Source: Chitinophagaceae bacterium
Lineage (GTDB): Bacteria; Bacteroidota; Bacteroidia; Chitinophagales; Chitinophagaceae
Assembly (NCBI GenBank): GCA_023957755.1
Contig: JAMLGT010000019.1
Span: forward strand, 1 to 64,000
Direction of reading: 5' to 3'
DNA: 64,000 nt
This document shows, one piece after another, positions 1 to 9,065 of this stretch. Both the position numbers and the translations under genes were made by a program. The notes under the pieces are model-generated. The model was not told where the DNA came from and ran no database searches. It saw only the letters and a list, made by a program, of their open reading frames with translations. How positions within the stretch are numbered: the first letter of the stretch is position 1; each line of letters begins with the position of its first letter.

Positions 1-2
1 TC

Positions 3-182
3 CATAAAGTTATAGAACACTACACCTCGGGGATTCAGAAGTCAGCGACACTGGATAGCGCATTGCTAAAGCCCATTGTTTTGGATCCCAGAGAAAAATA
101 TGACCTGGAACGCTTCCTTTACACACTTACAGATTCCACATTCCTCATAAATCCGGCTTTTGGGTCGCCCAAGGCTAACTAA
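3..182 (+). CDS. Cytochrome c peroxidase (di-haem, MauG/CcpA family), C-terminal fragment
   Basis: This is the 3' end of a gene that enters from the left edge; about 59 codons are visible before a TAA at 180-182. The reading frame gives HYTSGIQKSATLD, then PIVLDPREKYDL, then FLYTLTDSTFLINPAF. This is the pattern of the extreme C-terminus of Bacteroidota di-haem cytochrome c peroxidases, where the SGIQ..TLD segment and the FLxTLTD..F..NPAF tail close the second cytochrome domain. Such enzymes reduce hydrogen peroxide in the periplasm with electrons from small cytochromes. The CxxCH haem motifs lie outside the window, so the call rests on the tail only. The next gene starts 136 bp later behind its own promoter box, so the two are probably separate transcripts. 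Confidence 0.6.
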   Translation, partial: HKVIEHYTSGIQKSATLDSALLKPIVLDPREKYDLERFLYTLTDSTFLINPAFGSPKAN

Positions 183-303
183 CAAACCGGCATTTGCATT
201 TGTTCCATAGTGCTTCCTGCAGGAGGATGAAGGAGGCAGTTAAAAACCTGTGATTTTTTTCAAAAAAAAACTCAAAAAACTTTTAAAAAGAGAAAAGTTT
301 CCA

Positions 304-311
304 TAGTTTTG
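304..311 (+). promoter_or_regulatory. Promoter -7 box TAGTTTTG for the TetR/RND operon
   Basis: TAGTTTTG fits the Bacteroidota -7 consensus TAnnTTTG. The box ends 8 bases before the ATG at 319, so transcription would start almost at the start codon. I see no clear -33 TTTG at the usual distance. The region from 183 to 303 is AT-rich with a short GCTTCCT/AGGAGGC hairpin near 210-235 and no gene. Confidence 0.5.
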
Positions 312-318
312 CGCCCCG

Positions 319-924
319 ATGGAAATCAGAGACAGGATAAAAAAGTGTGCAGAAGAGCTTTTTAGAGTGTATGGCATCCGTTCGGTTACGATGGATGAGA
401 TAGCGCTAAAGCTGGGCGTATCTAAGAAGACCATATACCAGAGCTTTAATGACAAAGGAGAATTGGTGGACGAGGTGACCAGAGATATTCTGGAAAACAA
501 CATCAAGCTGGCGATTGCCTCTCACGAGCAGGCCAGAGATGCGGTAGAAGAGTTGTTTTTGGCTATCAGAGCTATCCACACCTTTCTTACCGATTTGAAC
601 CCTTCTGTTTTGTTCGATATGCAGAGGGGATACCCCAAGACCTTTAAACGATTTCATGATTTCAGGTTTGGGTTTTTGTACCAAATGATTGTGGATAATA
701 TGAGGTGGGGAAAGAAAGAAGGGCTTTACAGGGAAGAGATAAATGAAGATATATATGCCAGACTCAGAATCGAAATGGTATCAATGGCATTTAATGAACA
801 GTTGTTTCCGAGATCGGGGTATGCGCTTCTGGAAATTCAGAAACAATCATTAAGTATGTATATGCACTCTCTGGTGACACCCAAAGGAAAAAAGCTGATT
901 GAAAAATACGCCGCTAAGGAATAA
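319..924 (+). CDS. TetR/AcrR family transcriptional regulator
   Basis: A 201-residue protein with an N-terminal helix-turn-helix at about residues 15-50 (SVTMDEIALKLGVSKKTIY) typical of TetR/AcrR regulators. The remainder is helical and should form the ligand-binding and dimerisation domain. The gene is first in a run with an outer-membrane factor, an adaptor and an RND permease, 19 bp ahead of the next ATG. This is the common Bacteroidota arrangement in which the regulator represses its own efflux operon. The ATG at 319 is preferred because the HTH starts at the expected distance and a TAnnTTTG box lies just upstream. The inducer cannot be read from sequence. Confidence 0.9.
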   Translation: MEIRDRIKKCAEELFRVYGIRSVTMDEIALKLGVSKKTIYQSFNDKGELVDEVTRDILENNIKLAIASHEQARDAVEELFLAIRAIHTFLTDLNPSVLFDMQRGYPKTFKRFHDFRFGFLYQMIVDNMRWGKKEGLYREEINEDIYARLRIEMVSMAFNEQLFPRSGYALLEIQKQSLSMYMHSLVTPKGKKLIEKYAAKE

Positions 925-943
925 AATATTTAAAACAGAAACA

Positions 944-2344
944 ATGAGACAATCCGTAGCCCTGGCAGTAGCCCTGATATTATGCTGCATTGCTCCCGGT
1001 GTGTATGCGCAAGACCAACCGGAAGTGCATCAGTTCACGGCGGATCAGGCAGTAGAATATGCACTGAAGCATTCCCTTCAGGTGCAGAATGCCTTGCTGG
1101 ATATTAAGGCACAACAAATGCAAAACAAACAGGTAACTGCAGCCGCGTTACCAAGCCTCAGTGCATCAGGTGGGATGAGTATGAATCCCAATGTGCAGGT
1201 AATGACCTTTCCCAACTTTATCGCTCAAAGCACTTATGCAGTATTAGTTGCCAATCAGGTAAAGAAAGGCGATGGTACGCCTATCACCGCTCCTGATGAT
1301 TTTGGAACCATTAACGCCGGTTTTGCCACAAAGTGGTCGTTGAGCGGTGGGGTAGATCTTACGCAGATTTTGTTCGACGGGCAGGTGTTTGTCGGACTCA
1401 TGGCACGCAATGCGGCTGTAAAGAATGCGGAATTAGCTTCCGAAGTGACCAGAGAGCAAATCAAGGCAAACGTGTTAAAGATTTATTACCAGCTTGCCGT
1501 CGGGCAACAACAGATTAGTACCATTGATGCAAACATCAAAAATGTAGAACAGCTCCTTCATGATACAAAGCTGATTTATCAGAATGGTTTTGCAGAGAAA
1601 CTGGATATAGATAAAGTGCAGGTGCAATTGAGTAACCTTCAGACACAAAGATTAAAAGCACAGAACCAGATCGATGCAGGTGTGGAAGCGCTTAAATTTC
1701 TTTTGGGAATGCCGATGCAGGACTCATTGGTGCTGACAGAATCTATTACAGATGATAAACTGAAATCAAATATTCTGGGCGAAGAATATCACTTTGAAGA
1801 CAGGGTGGATTATCAGCAGTTAAAAAATCTGGAGGAACTGAATAAACTGAATGTCAAACGTTATCAGCTTAGCAAATTGCCTACACTGGTATTTGCTGCT
1901 AATTATAGTAAGAATGCGCAGCGCCAGAGCTTCGACTTTTTTAAAGGTCCTTATTTTACTTCCTCTTTCTTAGCCCTGCGCCTTAACGTACCTATTTTTA
2001 GTGGATTGGGAAAGAATGCACAGATTGAAAGTGCCAGAATTACACTTCGGCAGACTCAGAATAATTTAAAACTTCTTGAATCGTCTATCACAAATGACAT
2101 CCGCCAGTCCAGACTTAACATGAAGACGGCGCTATACAATATGGATACGCAAAAGAAGAACATCGAATTGGCAGATCAGGTGTATAAAACGACTAAGCTG
2201 AAATACGAACAGGGAGTAGGAAGCAACCTGGAAATATCTTCTGCACAGACAGAACTCATCATGGCTCAGAACAATTATTACAGCTCTTTATATGATGCGA
2301 TCATCGCACGAATAGACTTCTTAAAGGCTGCCGGTAAACTTTAA
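944..2344 (+). CDS. TolC-family outer membrane efflux protein
   Basis: A 466-residue outer-membrane factor. The start is set at the ATG at 944, which begins a clear signal peptide (MRQSVALAVALILC ... VYAQ); an in-frame TTG at 899 lies inside the TetR gene and would add 15 non-secretory residues. The mature part shows two TolC/OEP repeats, each opening with a segment like AVEYALKHSLQVQNALLDIKAQQ and rich in long helices (for example residues 150-270 and 345-460). It should form a trimeric channel through the outer membrane and periplasm for the adaptor and RND pump encoded next. It starts 19 bp after the TetR stop and ends 24 bp before the adaptor gene. Confidence 0.93.
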   Translation: MRQSVALAVALILCCIAPGVYAQDQPEVHQFTADQAVEYALKHSLQVQNALLDIKAQQMQNKQVTAAALPSLSASGGMSMNPNVQVMTFPNFIAQSTYAVLVANQVKKGDGTPITAPDDFGTINAGFATKWSLSGGVDLTQILFDGQVFVGLMARNAAVKNAELASEVTREQIKANVLKIYYQLAVGQQQISTIDANIKNVEQLLHDTKLIYQNGFAEKLDIDKVQVQLSNLQTQRLKAQNQIDAGVEALKFLLGMPMQDSLVLTESITDDKLKSNILGEEYHFEDRVDYQQLKNLEELNKLNVKRYQLSKLPTLVFAANYSKNAQRQSFDFFKGPYFTSSFLALRLNVPIFSGLGKNAQIESARITLRQTQNNLKLLESSITNDIRQSRLNMKTALYNMDTQKKNIELADQVYKTTKLKYEQGVGSNLEISSAQTELIMAQNNYYSSLYDAIIARIDFLKAAGKL

Positions 2345-2368
2345 TTCAAACTATTAAGTAAATAAAAG

Positions 2369-3574
2369 ATGAATCAAATATTAAAATCTCTCCTTCCTGC
2401 CCTGGCTATAACTGTGATAGCATCTTGCGGGAGCACAAACGATAATGCAGACTCGTTGAGCAAAAAGAAAGCGGCACTGGAAAAACTCAAAACTGAGAGA
2501 ATAAGCCTCGATGGAAAAATAGATAAACTGGAAGCTGAGATTGCAAAGCTGGACACGGCTGCATCTGTTCAGAAACCCAGACTGGTAGTATTGACACCGG
2601 TATCAAAGTCGCAGTTTAACCATTACGTGACATTGCAGGGAAAAGTGGATCAGCAAAACATTAGCTATATCACCCCGTCAGGTCAGCCCGGCCAGATAAA
2701 AGCGATTTATGTAAAGCAGGGAGACCGTATCAGAAAAGGGCAACTGGTATTGAAGCTCGATGATGAAGTAATACGCCAGAATGTGGCTGCAATTAAGCAA
2801 CAGATGGGTACCGTTAATGCACAACTGGAACTGGCAAAGTCAGTGTACGAGCGGCAGAAAAATCTCTGGGCTAATAATATCGGAACGGAAGTGCAACTGT
2901 TGCAGGCGCGCACAAATGTAGAGACGCTGCAGGGACAGCTGAGTACTATTGAGGCTAATGCGAAAGCGGTGCAGGCTCAGGCAAATCAGAGCAATGTGTA
3001 TAGTGATGTAGATGGTATAGTGGATGATGTGACGGCCCATGTAGGGGAGACATTTACCGGCAATCCCCTCTCGGGAGGATATGTAAGGATTGTGAATAAC
3101 ACTGATATGAAGGTGGTAGTAACTGTTCCGGAAAACTATTCAGGTACTATCAGCAAAGGAAGTAAGGTAATCGTAGAGTTCCCTGATGGGAATCCTTCTT
3201 TTGAAAGCGTAATTTCCTTCATGGGGTATTCTGTGGGGCTTACCACCAGAGGATTTAATGCGGAAATAAAGGTTCCAAAAAATATGAGCCTGAAACCTAA
3301 CCAAACTGCTGTTGTAAAGATTCTTGACTATCAGGCGCCAAACACTATCGTGATACCTCTTAACACTATCCAGAATGATGAAGGGGGAAAGTATGTGCTG
3401 GTGGCAGCGTCCAGAAATGGCAATCTCGTGGCTGAGAAAAAGCAGGTTACCATTGGGAGATTCAGCGGAGATAGTGTAGAAGTATTGTCAGGACTGGAGC
3501 CTGGTGATGCCCTAGTTACCGAAGGATTTCAGGATCTGTTAAGCGGCCAATTGCTTAGCACTTCAGAAAAATAA
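2369..3574 (+). CDS. RND efflux periplasmic adaptor (membrane fusion) lipoprotein
   Basis: A 401-residue adaptor with a lipoprotein signal peptide: the lipobox VIASC puts the acylated cysteine at residue 20. A lysine/leucine-rich coiled coil (about 30-65) precedes the lipoyl half-motif (IKAIYVKQGDRIRKGQLVLKLDD, split here by position, about 110-132). A long helical hairpin (about 135-200), the second lipoyl half (VDGIVDDVTAHVGE) and beta-barrel and membrane-proximal domains follow. It bridges the RND permease and the TolC-like channel. The extra N-terminal coiled coil before the lipoyl domain is common in Bacteroidota adaptors. It is co-transcribed with its neighbours, with 24 and 44 bp gaps. 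Confidence 0.93.
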   Translation: MNQILKSLLPALAITVIASCGSTNDNADSLSKKKAALEKLKTERISLDGKIDKLEAEIAKLDTAASVQKPRLVVLTPVSKSQFNHYVTLQGKVDQQNISYITPSGQPGQIKAIYVKQGDRIRKGQLVLKLDDEVIRQNVAAIKQQMGTVNAQLELAKSVYERQKNLWANNIGTEVQLLQARTNVETLQGQLSTIEANAKAVQAQANQSNVYSDVDGIVDDVTAHVGETFTGNPLSGGYVRIVNNTDMKVVVTVPENYSGTISKGSKVIVEFPDGNPSFESVISFMGYSVGLTTRGFNAEIKVPKNMSLKPNQTAVVKILDYQAPNTIVIPLNTIQNDEGGKYVLVAASRNGNLVAEKKQVTIGRFSGDSVEVLSGLEPGDALVTEGFQDLLSGQLLSTSEK

Positions 3575-3618
3575 GTGAATAAAATTAGCATCGCTCCTGA
3601 TTCAAGAGCACATTTAAA

Positions 3619-6600
3619 ATGATTATGAAGTCATTAGAAAATTTTAATGAGAAGTTTAAGGAGTTCAAACCGACCAGTTGGTCTATTAAGAACAGGACTT
3701 CTATTTATCTGCTGGTAGTATTTGTCTCGCTGGTGGGAGTATTTCAGTTTATTACTTTACCCAAAGAGCGATTTCCGGATGTGGTAATTCCTACAGTATA
3801 TATCCAAACCATTAATGTGGGCAACTCCCCGATGGATATGGAGAAACTGGTGACGATCCCAATCGAAAAACAATTAAAGGGAATTACCGGCGCAAAAATC
3901 AATAAGATCAAGAGCACTTCCCTGCAAGACTTTTCTGCAATAATTGTTGAGTTCAGTACCGATGTAAACGTAGATGTGGCAGTGCAGAAGGTAAGAGACG
4001 CTGTAGATAAATCCAAAGCAGATTTACCCACCGGCCTCACTCAGGAACCGAATGTGCAGGAAGTAAGTCTTAGTGAGATGCCAATCATGTTTGTCAACCT
4101 CAGTGGCAATTATGATATGATCACGCTGAAAAAGTATGCAGATGATGCGCAGGACAAATTGGAAGAGCTTTCTGAGATTACCAGGGTGGACATTGTAGGC
4201 GCTCCTGAAAGGGAGTTCCAGATCAATGTGGACAACTACAAGATGCAGAGTGCCGGAATTACTTTCAATGATATCGCATCAGCAGTTCAGTATGAGAATA
4301 TGGATATCAGCGGAGGCTTGCTGGAGGTAGGGAATATGAAACGTACGCTGCAAGTGAAGGGACAATTTAAAACGAAATATGATATTGAGAAGGTAATAGT
4401 CCGTAATACTTCCGGAGCTCCTATTTATCTGAAAGATATTGCTACGATTAAGGATACTGTTAAGACAAGCGAAAGTTATTCGCGTCTGAATGGTAAGAAT
4501 GTAGTCACACTGAATATCATTAAGCGCGCAGGAGAGAATCTGATTCAGACATCTGATGACGTGAAGCAGGTGGTGGAAGATCTAAAAGCTAATTCTTTTC
4601 CTTCTAATCTCGACGTGCAGATTACAGGCGATCAGAGTAAGGCTACCCGAACCAGCTTTAATGATTTGGTAAACTCGATTGTAATTGGGTTTCTGTTGGT
4701 ATTGCTGATTCTGATGTTTTTTATGGGAGTTACCAATGCATTCTTTGTGGCATTGTCAGTACCCTTGAGCATGTTCGTTGCTTTTCTATTTATGCCGGCG
4801 GCAGATATCATCACGGGGACCAGCGTGACACTGAACTTCATTGTCTTGTTTGCGTTGTTGTTTGGCCTTGGAATTATTGTGGATGATGCTATTGTAGTGA
4901 TTGAAAATACACACAGGATTTTTACAAAGAATAAAGGAAAAGTCTCAGGGATCGAAGCCGCGCGGATGGCGGCGGGTGAGATATTTGTACCTGTGCTCTC
5001 CGGTACGCTCACCACCCTTGCACCCTTTGTGCCCTTACTATTTTGGCCCGGCATCATTGGAAAGTTTATGATATTCCTGCCCACGATGCTGATTTTCACT
5101 TTGACAGCCTCTCTGGTAGTTGCCTTTATTATGAATCCTGTATTTGCGGTTGACTTTATGACCCATCCGGAGCATGATGCACATCTTCAGAAGAAATCGA
5201 GGGTGTTTAAGAGTAAACCATTCCTTATCCCTCTGGTTGGAGGTATTCTACTCGATTTGTTTGGATTGACTTTCTTTGGAAACCTCTTGATTTTTATTTC
5301 TTTGGTTGTGGTATTAAATGTCTATGTGTTTGATAAAGCGATTCATAGTTTTCAGAACAAGATACTTCCTGCAATCATGGATCGCTATGAACAATTGCTA
5401 AGGTGGGCCGTGGCGAAGTGGAGGCCTGTATGGCTGCTACTGGGCATGGGGGTATTGCTGATTGTATCTGTACTTTTCTTTAAGGCCAGAAACGTGCCTG
5501 TGGTCTTCTTCCCGCAGGGTGATCCTAACGTAGTATATGTGTACCTGAAAATGCCTGTCGGCACAAACGTAGATTTTACTGACTCTGTCACGCATGTGCT
5601 GGAGAATAGAATTATGAAGGTGCTTAGTGATAAGTCGGGCAAGATGAGCCATGTTGTAGAGAGCGTGATCTCAAATGTGGCTGTAGGCGCCAGTGACCCT
5701 AATAGTGGAGACAGAACCACACAGCCTAACTTAGGCCGTGTTCAGGTTAACTTTATTGAGTATGAAAAAAGAGAGGGAATTTCCACAATGCCTTATCTCG
5801 ATTCCATTCGTAATGTAGTGAAAGGAATTCCCGGTGCACAGATATCAGTGGCACAGGAGCAAATGGGGCCACCCACTGATCCTCCTATTAATATTGAGGT
5901 ATCCAGTGAAGATTTTACAACGCTGACTTCAACTGCAGTAAACCTGAAAAGATACCTGGATAGTCTGCAAGTACCGGGTGTAGAAGACTTAAAGATGGAT
6001 GTGGACCTGAATAATCCGGAGGTAACACTAAAAATCAATCGTGAAAGGGCTTTGACGGAGGGGGTATCTACTGCACAGATAGGCCAGCAAATCCGGACAG
6101 CCTTATTTGGGCAGGAGGTTTCGAAGATTAAGGATAATGATGATGAGTATAAGATTTGGGTTCGGAATAATGAAGTACAGCGCCAGAATCTGACCAATCT
6201 GTTGAACATGAATGTGGTATTCAGAGATATGGCTTCAGGTGGACAGGTAAAGAGTATTCCAATCAGTTCGCTCGTAGATGTTGACTTCACAAGTACCTAT
6301 GGAAGCATTAAACGACTGAATGTAAAACGTGTAATCACACTATATAGTAATGTGCTGAGTGGCTATACACCCACAGAAGTGAACAAGGAATTGGGGACAG
6401 CAATCAAGGGATTTAATAAAGGCTCTAACGTAACAATCAAGCAGACAGGTGAAAGCCAACAGCAGGCTGAGACAGCCCAGTTTCTGGGGAAGGCCCTGGG
6501 TATTGCGCTCATGCTGATATTGTTTATTTTGGTGTTGCAGTTTAACTCTATCAGTAAGACGGTGATCATACTTACAGAAATTGTGTTTAGTGTGATTGGG

Positions 6601-7200
6601 GTAATTCTGGGATTCTCCATCACCGGAATGACAGTGTCTGTGGTGATGACAGGGATTGGTATTGTGGGATTGGCGGGTATTGTGGTGAAGAATGCGATCC
6701 TGGTTATCGACTTTGCGGATGAACTGCGGGGGCGTGGATTGAAGTTGAGAGAAGCAGTAATTCAGGCAGGGAAGATCAGGATTATTCCTGTGATGCTGAC
6801 AGCACTTGCAGCCATCTTCGCGCTTATTCCGCTGGCAGTGGGCTTCAATATCAACTTTATTACTATGTTCAGTGAACTGAATCCCCATATATTTTTCGGA
6901 GGAGATAGTGCTACTTTCTGGAAACCACTTGCATGGACAATTATTTTTGGGTTGGCTTTTGCATTCTTTATGACACTGATTTTAGTGCCTGGAATGTATC
7001 TGGTAGCAGAGCGGCTTAAGAGGCCGATGCGCAGACAGTTTGGCGGTAAATGGGTAAGCATGATGAGCATTCCGCCCCTGATTATTGTATTTATCCCCAT
7101 GATGATTTACACAATGTTGAGGCAGCGCTATAAGGTTAGAAAGAGAAGAGCTCGTTTGGGTGATAAGGTTGGGGAGGAATGGATAGGTAGTTGGTTTTAA
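3619..7200 (+). CDS. RND efflux pump inner-membrane permease (HAE1/AcrB-like)
   Basis: A 1193-residue proton-driven RND transporter. The TM4 aspartate pair essential for proton relay is present (IIVDDAIVVIE, D422-D423), as is the TM10 lysine (GIVVKNAILVIDF, K1024). Two large periplasmic porter regions lie at about 70-350 and 690-970. The protein is roughly 140 residues longer than AcrB. The extra length lies mainly between TM6 and TM7 (about 520-600, with added hydrophobic stretches FLIPLVGGILLDLFG and LLIFISLVVVLNVYVF) and at the C-terminus, where a further hydrophobic segment (PPLIIVFIPMMIYTML) precedes a basic tail. It completes a tripartite pump with the two genes upstream. The substrate is unknown; drugs, lipids or other hydrophobic compounds are all possible. 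Confidence 0.93.
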   Translation: MIMKSLENFNEKFKEFKPTSWSIKNRTSIYLLVVFVSLVGVFQFITLPKERFPDVVIPTVYIQTINVGNSPMDMEKLVTIPIEKQLKGITGAKINKIKSTSLQDFSAIIVEFSTDVNVDVAVQKVRDAVDKSKADLPTGLTQEPNVQEVSLSEMPIMFVNLSGNYDMITLKKYADDAQDKLEELSEITRVDIVGAPEREFQINVDNYKMQSAGITFNDIASAVQYENMDISGGLLEVGNMKRTLQVKGQFKTKYDIEKVIVRNTSGAPIYLKDIATIKDTVKTSESYSRLNGKNVVTLNIIKRAGENLIQTSDDVKQVVEDLKANSFPSNLDVQITGDQSKATRTSFNDLVNSIVIGFLLVLLILMFFMGVTNAFFVALSVPLSMFVAFLFMPAADIITGTSVTLNFIVLFALLFGLGIIVDDAIVVIENTHRIFTKNKGKVSGIEAARMAAGEIFVPVLSGTLTTLAPFVPLLFWPGIIGKFMIFLPTMLIFTLTASLVVAFIMNPVFAVDFMTHPEHDAHLQKKSRVFKSKPFLIPLVGGILLDLFGLTFFGNLLIFISLVVVLNVYVFDKAIHSFQNKILPAIMDRYEQLLRWAVAKWRPVWLLLGMGVLLIVSVLFFKARNVPVVFFPQGDPNVVYVYLKMPVGTNVDFTDSVTHVLENRIMKVLSDKSGKMSHVVESVISNVAVGASDPNSGDRTTQPNLGRVQVNFIEYEKREGISTMPYLDSIRNVVKGIPGAQISVAQEQMGPPTDPPINIEVSSEDFTTLTSTAVNLKRYLDSLQVPGVEDLKMDVDLNNPEVTLKINRERALTEGVSTAQIGQQIRTALFGQEVSKIKDNDDEYKIWVRNNEVQRQNLTNLLNMNVVFRDMASGGQVKSIPISSLVDVDFTSTYGSIKRLNVKRVITLYSNVLSGYTPTEVNKELGTAIKGFNKGSNVTIKQTGESQQQAETAQFLGKALGIALMLILFILVLQFNSISKTVIILTEIVFSVIGVILGFSITGMTVSVVMTGIGIVGLAGIVVKNAILVIDFADELRGRGLKLREAVIQAGKIRIIPVMLTALAAIFALIPLAVGFNINFITMFSELNPHIFFGGDSATFWKPLAWTIIFGLAFAFFMTLILVPGMYLVAERLKRPMRRQFGGKWVSMMSIPPLIIVFIPMMIYTMLRQRYKVRKRRARLGDKVGEEWIGSWF

Positions 7201-7350
7201 CAAAGGAGTCCTTCAGGGACATTAGGAGAAAAGTAAATAGTATTCAGGGTTTGTGCGGGTAGTGATTTCGTGGAGCACTTCCAGCGCAGACCCTTTTAAT
7301 TTTTTTCAGGGATTCTTTGTGAAAACTTTTCAACAGGACATCGATGCGAG

Positions 7351-7365
7351 TTCCTCTTTGAGGAA
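7351..7365. terminator. Small hairpin between convergent genes
   Basis: TTCCTC and GAGGAA form a 6-bp stem with a TTT loop, placed between the RND permease and the convergent permease gene. A second short stem (GTCC/GGAC) lies near 7207-7219, just after the RND stop. Neither is followed by a strong T run, so a role in termination is only possible. The rest of 7201-7382 holds nothing I recognise. Confidence 0.25.
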
Positions 7366-7382
7366 ATCACTTTAAACTGAGG

Positions 7383-8606
7383 TTAGGTAGTCTTCAGATC
7401 GAAGTGTTGTGAAGCTGCCTTCTGTGCCGGGAACCATGAGGCAACGAAAGCGATTATGAAAGCGGTGACAGTTACCAAAAGCAGGTCAGATGCTTCCATC
7501 TTCACAGGGAAATAATCAATGAGAAATGAGGAGCCATAGAGTTTAATGAAGTGATATTTCATCTGTAGCATTGAGATAAGAGTGGCAAGGATGATTCCAA
7601 TTACTGCGCCACCGGCAGCCAGTAGTAATCCTTCACTTAAAAATATTTTCCGGATAATGTGTTTGTCGGCTCCCATTGCCAGAAGCACACTGATATCTTT
7701 CTTCTTTTCTAACACCAGCATCGTGAGTGCACCAATTATATTAAAGGCGGCAATAATCAGGATAAGAGTGAGTACGGCGTAGATAAACCATTTCTCCATG
7801 CGCATGCTCTGGTAGAGGCTGGTATTCTGCTCGTATTTTGTCTGCACTTTATATTTATCTCCCAGTACCTGACGTAGTGCACGGGCAAATGTCTCTGCGT
7901 TCATGCCTTTAGCCAGTTGCACTTCGAGCGAGGTGTATTCATCATCTCTGTAGTTCATCTGTTGCCTCATAAACCCGATATTGGTAATCACATACTTATT
8001 ATCAAATTCCTGTTGGATAGCGAAACTTCCGGACAGATAAGCATTTCCTTCGCTGAGTGAAGAGAGCGGATTCCCGCCCTCAAAACCTGTTTTCTTGGGC
8101 AGGAACACTGTCAGCGGATAAATATTCTGGTCGGCAGACACATTCATTGCGCTTTCGATCCCTACACCTAATACCAGTAACGGATGAGAGGTATTGCCTA
8201 CATCAAAATTTCCCCTGTACATTTTGGAGGGCAATCCCGAAACTCTGAAGTAATTGCTATCCACCCCTTTCAGATATACGACAGTCTGTTGTGCATCATT
8301 TTGCAGAAGCGCTTTCTCTTCAATGTTTCTGGAAATGCCGGTTACACCCTGCATGGCGGCAATCTGGCTGAGTTGTTCATTAGTTAGAAAAATCGTTTTG
8401 CCAACCGGAGCTACCACTTTGATATCAGAGTAGAAGTTGGCATACAATGATTTTACGAGCGACTCAAATCCGTTGAAAACATTTAGGACAAGCACCTGGC
8501 AGAGTGTAGAGAAGGCAATCACCCCGGTGGTTACCCATGCAATGATATTGATGGCATTAGTGCTTTTCTTCGCTTTAAAATAACGCCAGGCAAAGGTGAA
8601 GTACAA
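7383..8606 (-). CDS. LolC/LolE-like lipoprotein-releasing ABC permease (FtsX fold)
   Basis: A 407-residue MacB/FtsX-type permease. TM1 is at about 20-45 (IIAWVTTGVIAFSTLCQVLVL), followed by a large periplasmic domain (about 50-265) and three C-terminal TM helices (about 270-298, 318-345 and 370-397), ending in the PAQKAA motif common to this family. In Bacteroidota such proteins are annotated as lipoprotein-releasing permeases that extract outer-membrane lipoproteins from the inner membrane, working with an ATPase encoded elsewhere. It starts 20 bp after rbfA on the same strand, so the two form an operon. No ATP-binding subunit gene is adjacent, so the Lol role is inferred from the fold. Confidence 0.85.
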   Translation of the reverse strand: MYFTFAWRYFKAKKSTNAINIIAWVTTGVIAFSTLCQVLVLNVFNGFESLVKSLYANFYSDIKVVAPVGKTIFLTNEQLSQIAAMQGVTGISRNIEEKALLQNDAQQTVVYLKGVDSNYFRVSGLPSKMYRGNFDVGNTSHPLLVLGVGIESAMNVSADQNIYPLTVFLPKKTGFEGGNPLSSLSEGNAYLSGSFAIQQEFDNKYVITNIGFMRQQMNYRDDEYTSLEVQLAKGMNAETFARALRQVLGDKYKVQTKYEQNTSLYQSMRMEKWFIYAVLTLILIIAAFNIIGALTMLVLEKKKDISVLLAMGADKHIIRKIFLSEGLLLAAGGAVIGIILATLISMLQMKYHFIKLYGSSFLIDYFPVKMEASDLLLVTVTAFIIAFVASWFPAQKAASQHFDLKTT

Positions 8607-8626
8607 TGGGTAATGGGTTATGTGGT

Positions 8627-9001
8627 TTATGAATCTTTGTTGTGGCCATCCTGTTTCTTAATGTCATCAAGAATCTGCTCGATTCTGAACACATGATCCA
8701 GCGTATCATCTTTATAAAATACCAGTTGAGGTATAATTCTTAACTGGTGCCTCATTCTCTTACCCAGTTCACCCCTGATTTCACTGCTGTGCGTTTTAAA
8801 TTTATTAAGCACTTCATTCTCATCACTGACTCTGAAGAGGCTTAAGTAGATTCTTGCTTCGTAGAGGTCAGGCGTCATTTTTACTGTGGATATTGACACC
8901 ATACCTCCTCCCTGCATATTTAATTGCATTTTCAGAAAGATATCATTAAGCTCTTTTGTTATTTCGGCAGCTACCTGTTTTTGTCTTTTTCCTTCAGTCA
9001 T
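8627..9001 (-). CDS. rbfA: Ribosome-binding factor A
   Basis: A 124-residue RbfA, the KH-like protein that binds the 30S subunit and helps mature the 16S rRNA 5' end. It opens with KRQKQVAAEITKELNDIF, has the central VSISTVKMTPDLYEARIYLS strand-helix region, and ends with the diagnostic HQLRIIPQLVFYKDDTLD and IEQILDDI segments. Length matches the family. It is first in a two-gene operon with the LolC/E-like permease. Its promoter region is the 64-bp divergent gap with the ABC exporter; a TAATTTTAC sequence on this strand near 9025 resembles a -7 box. Confidence 0.93.
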   Translation of the reverse strand: MTEGKRQKQVAAEITKELNDIFLKMQLNMQGGGMVSISTVKMTPDLYEARIYLSLFRVSDENEVLNKFKTHSSEIRGELGKRMRHQLRIIPQLVFYKDDTLDHVFRIEQILDDIKKQDGHNKDS

Positions 9002-9033
9002 CTTGATCGGTGTTGGTTCAGGGTAAAATTAGT

Positions 9034-9040
9034 TACTTTG
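9034..9040 (+). promoter_or_regulatory. Possible promoter box for the ABC exporter
   Basis: TACTTTG is one base shorter than the TAnnTTTG consensus. A TTG at 9013-9015 lies 18 bases upstream, near the usual -33 spacing. The start codon follows at 9066. It lies in a 64-bp gap that must also hold the rbfA promoter on the other strand. Confidence 0.35.
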
Positions 9041-9065
9041 CCATTAATTTTATTAAACCGAGTCA

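Noticed and set aside
4632-5099. Long antisense ORFs within the RND permease gene, and similar ones in most genes
   Set aside because: They lie wholly inside strongly identified genes on the other strand and show no family features; they are by-products of codon composition.
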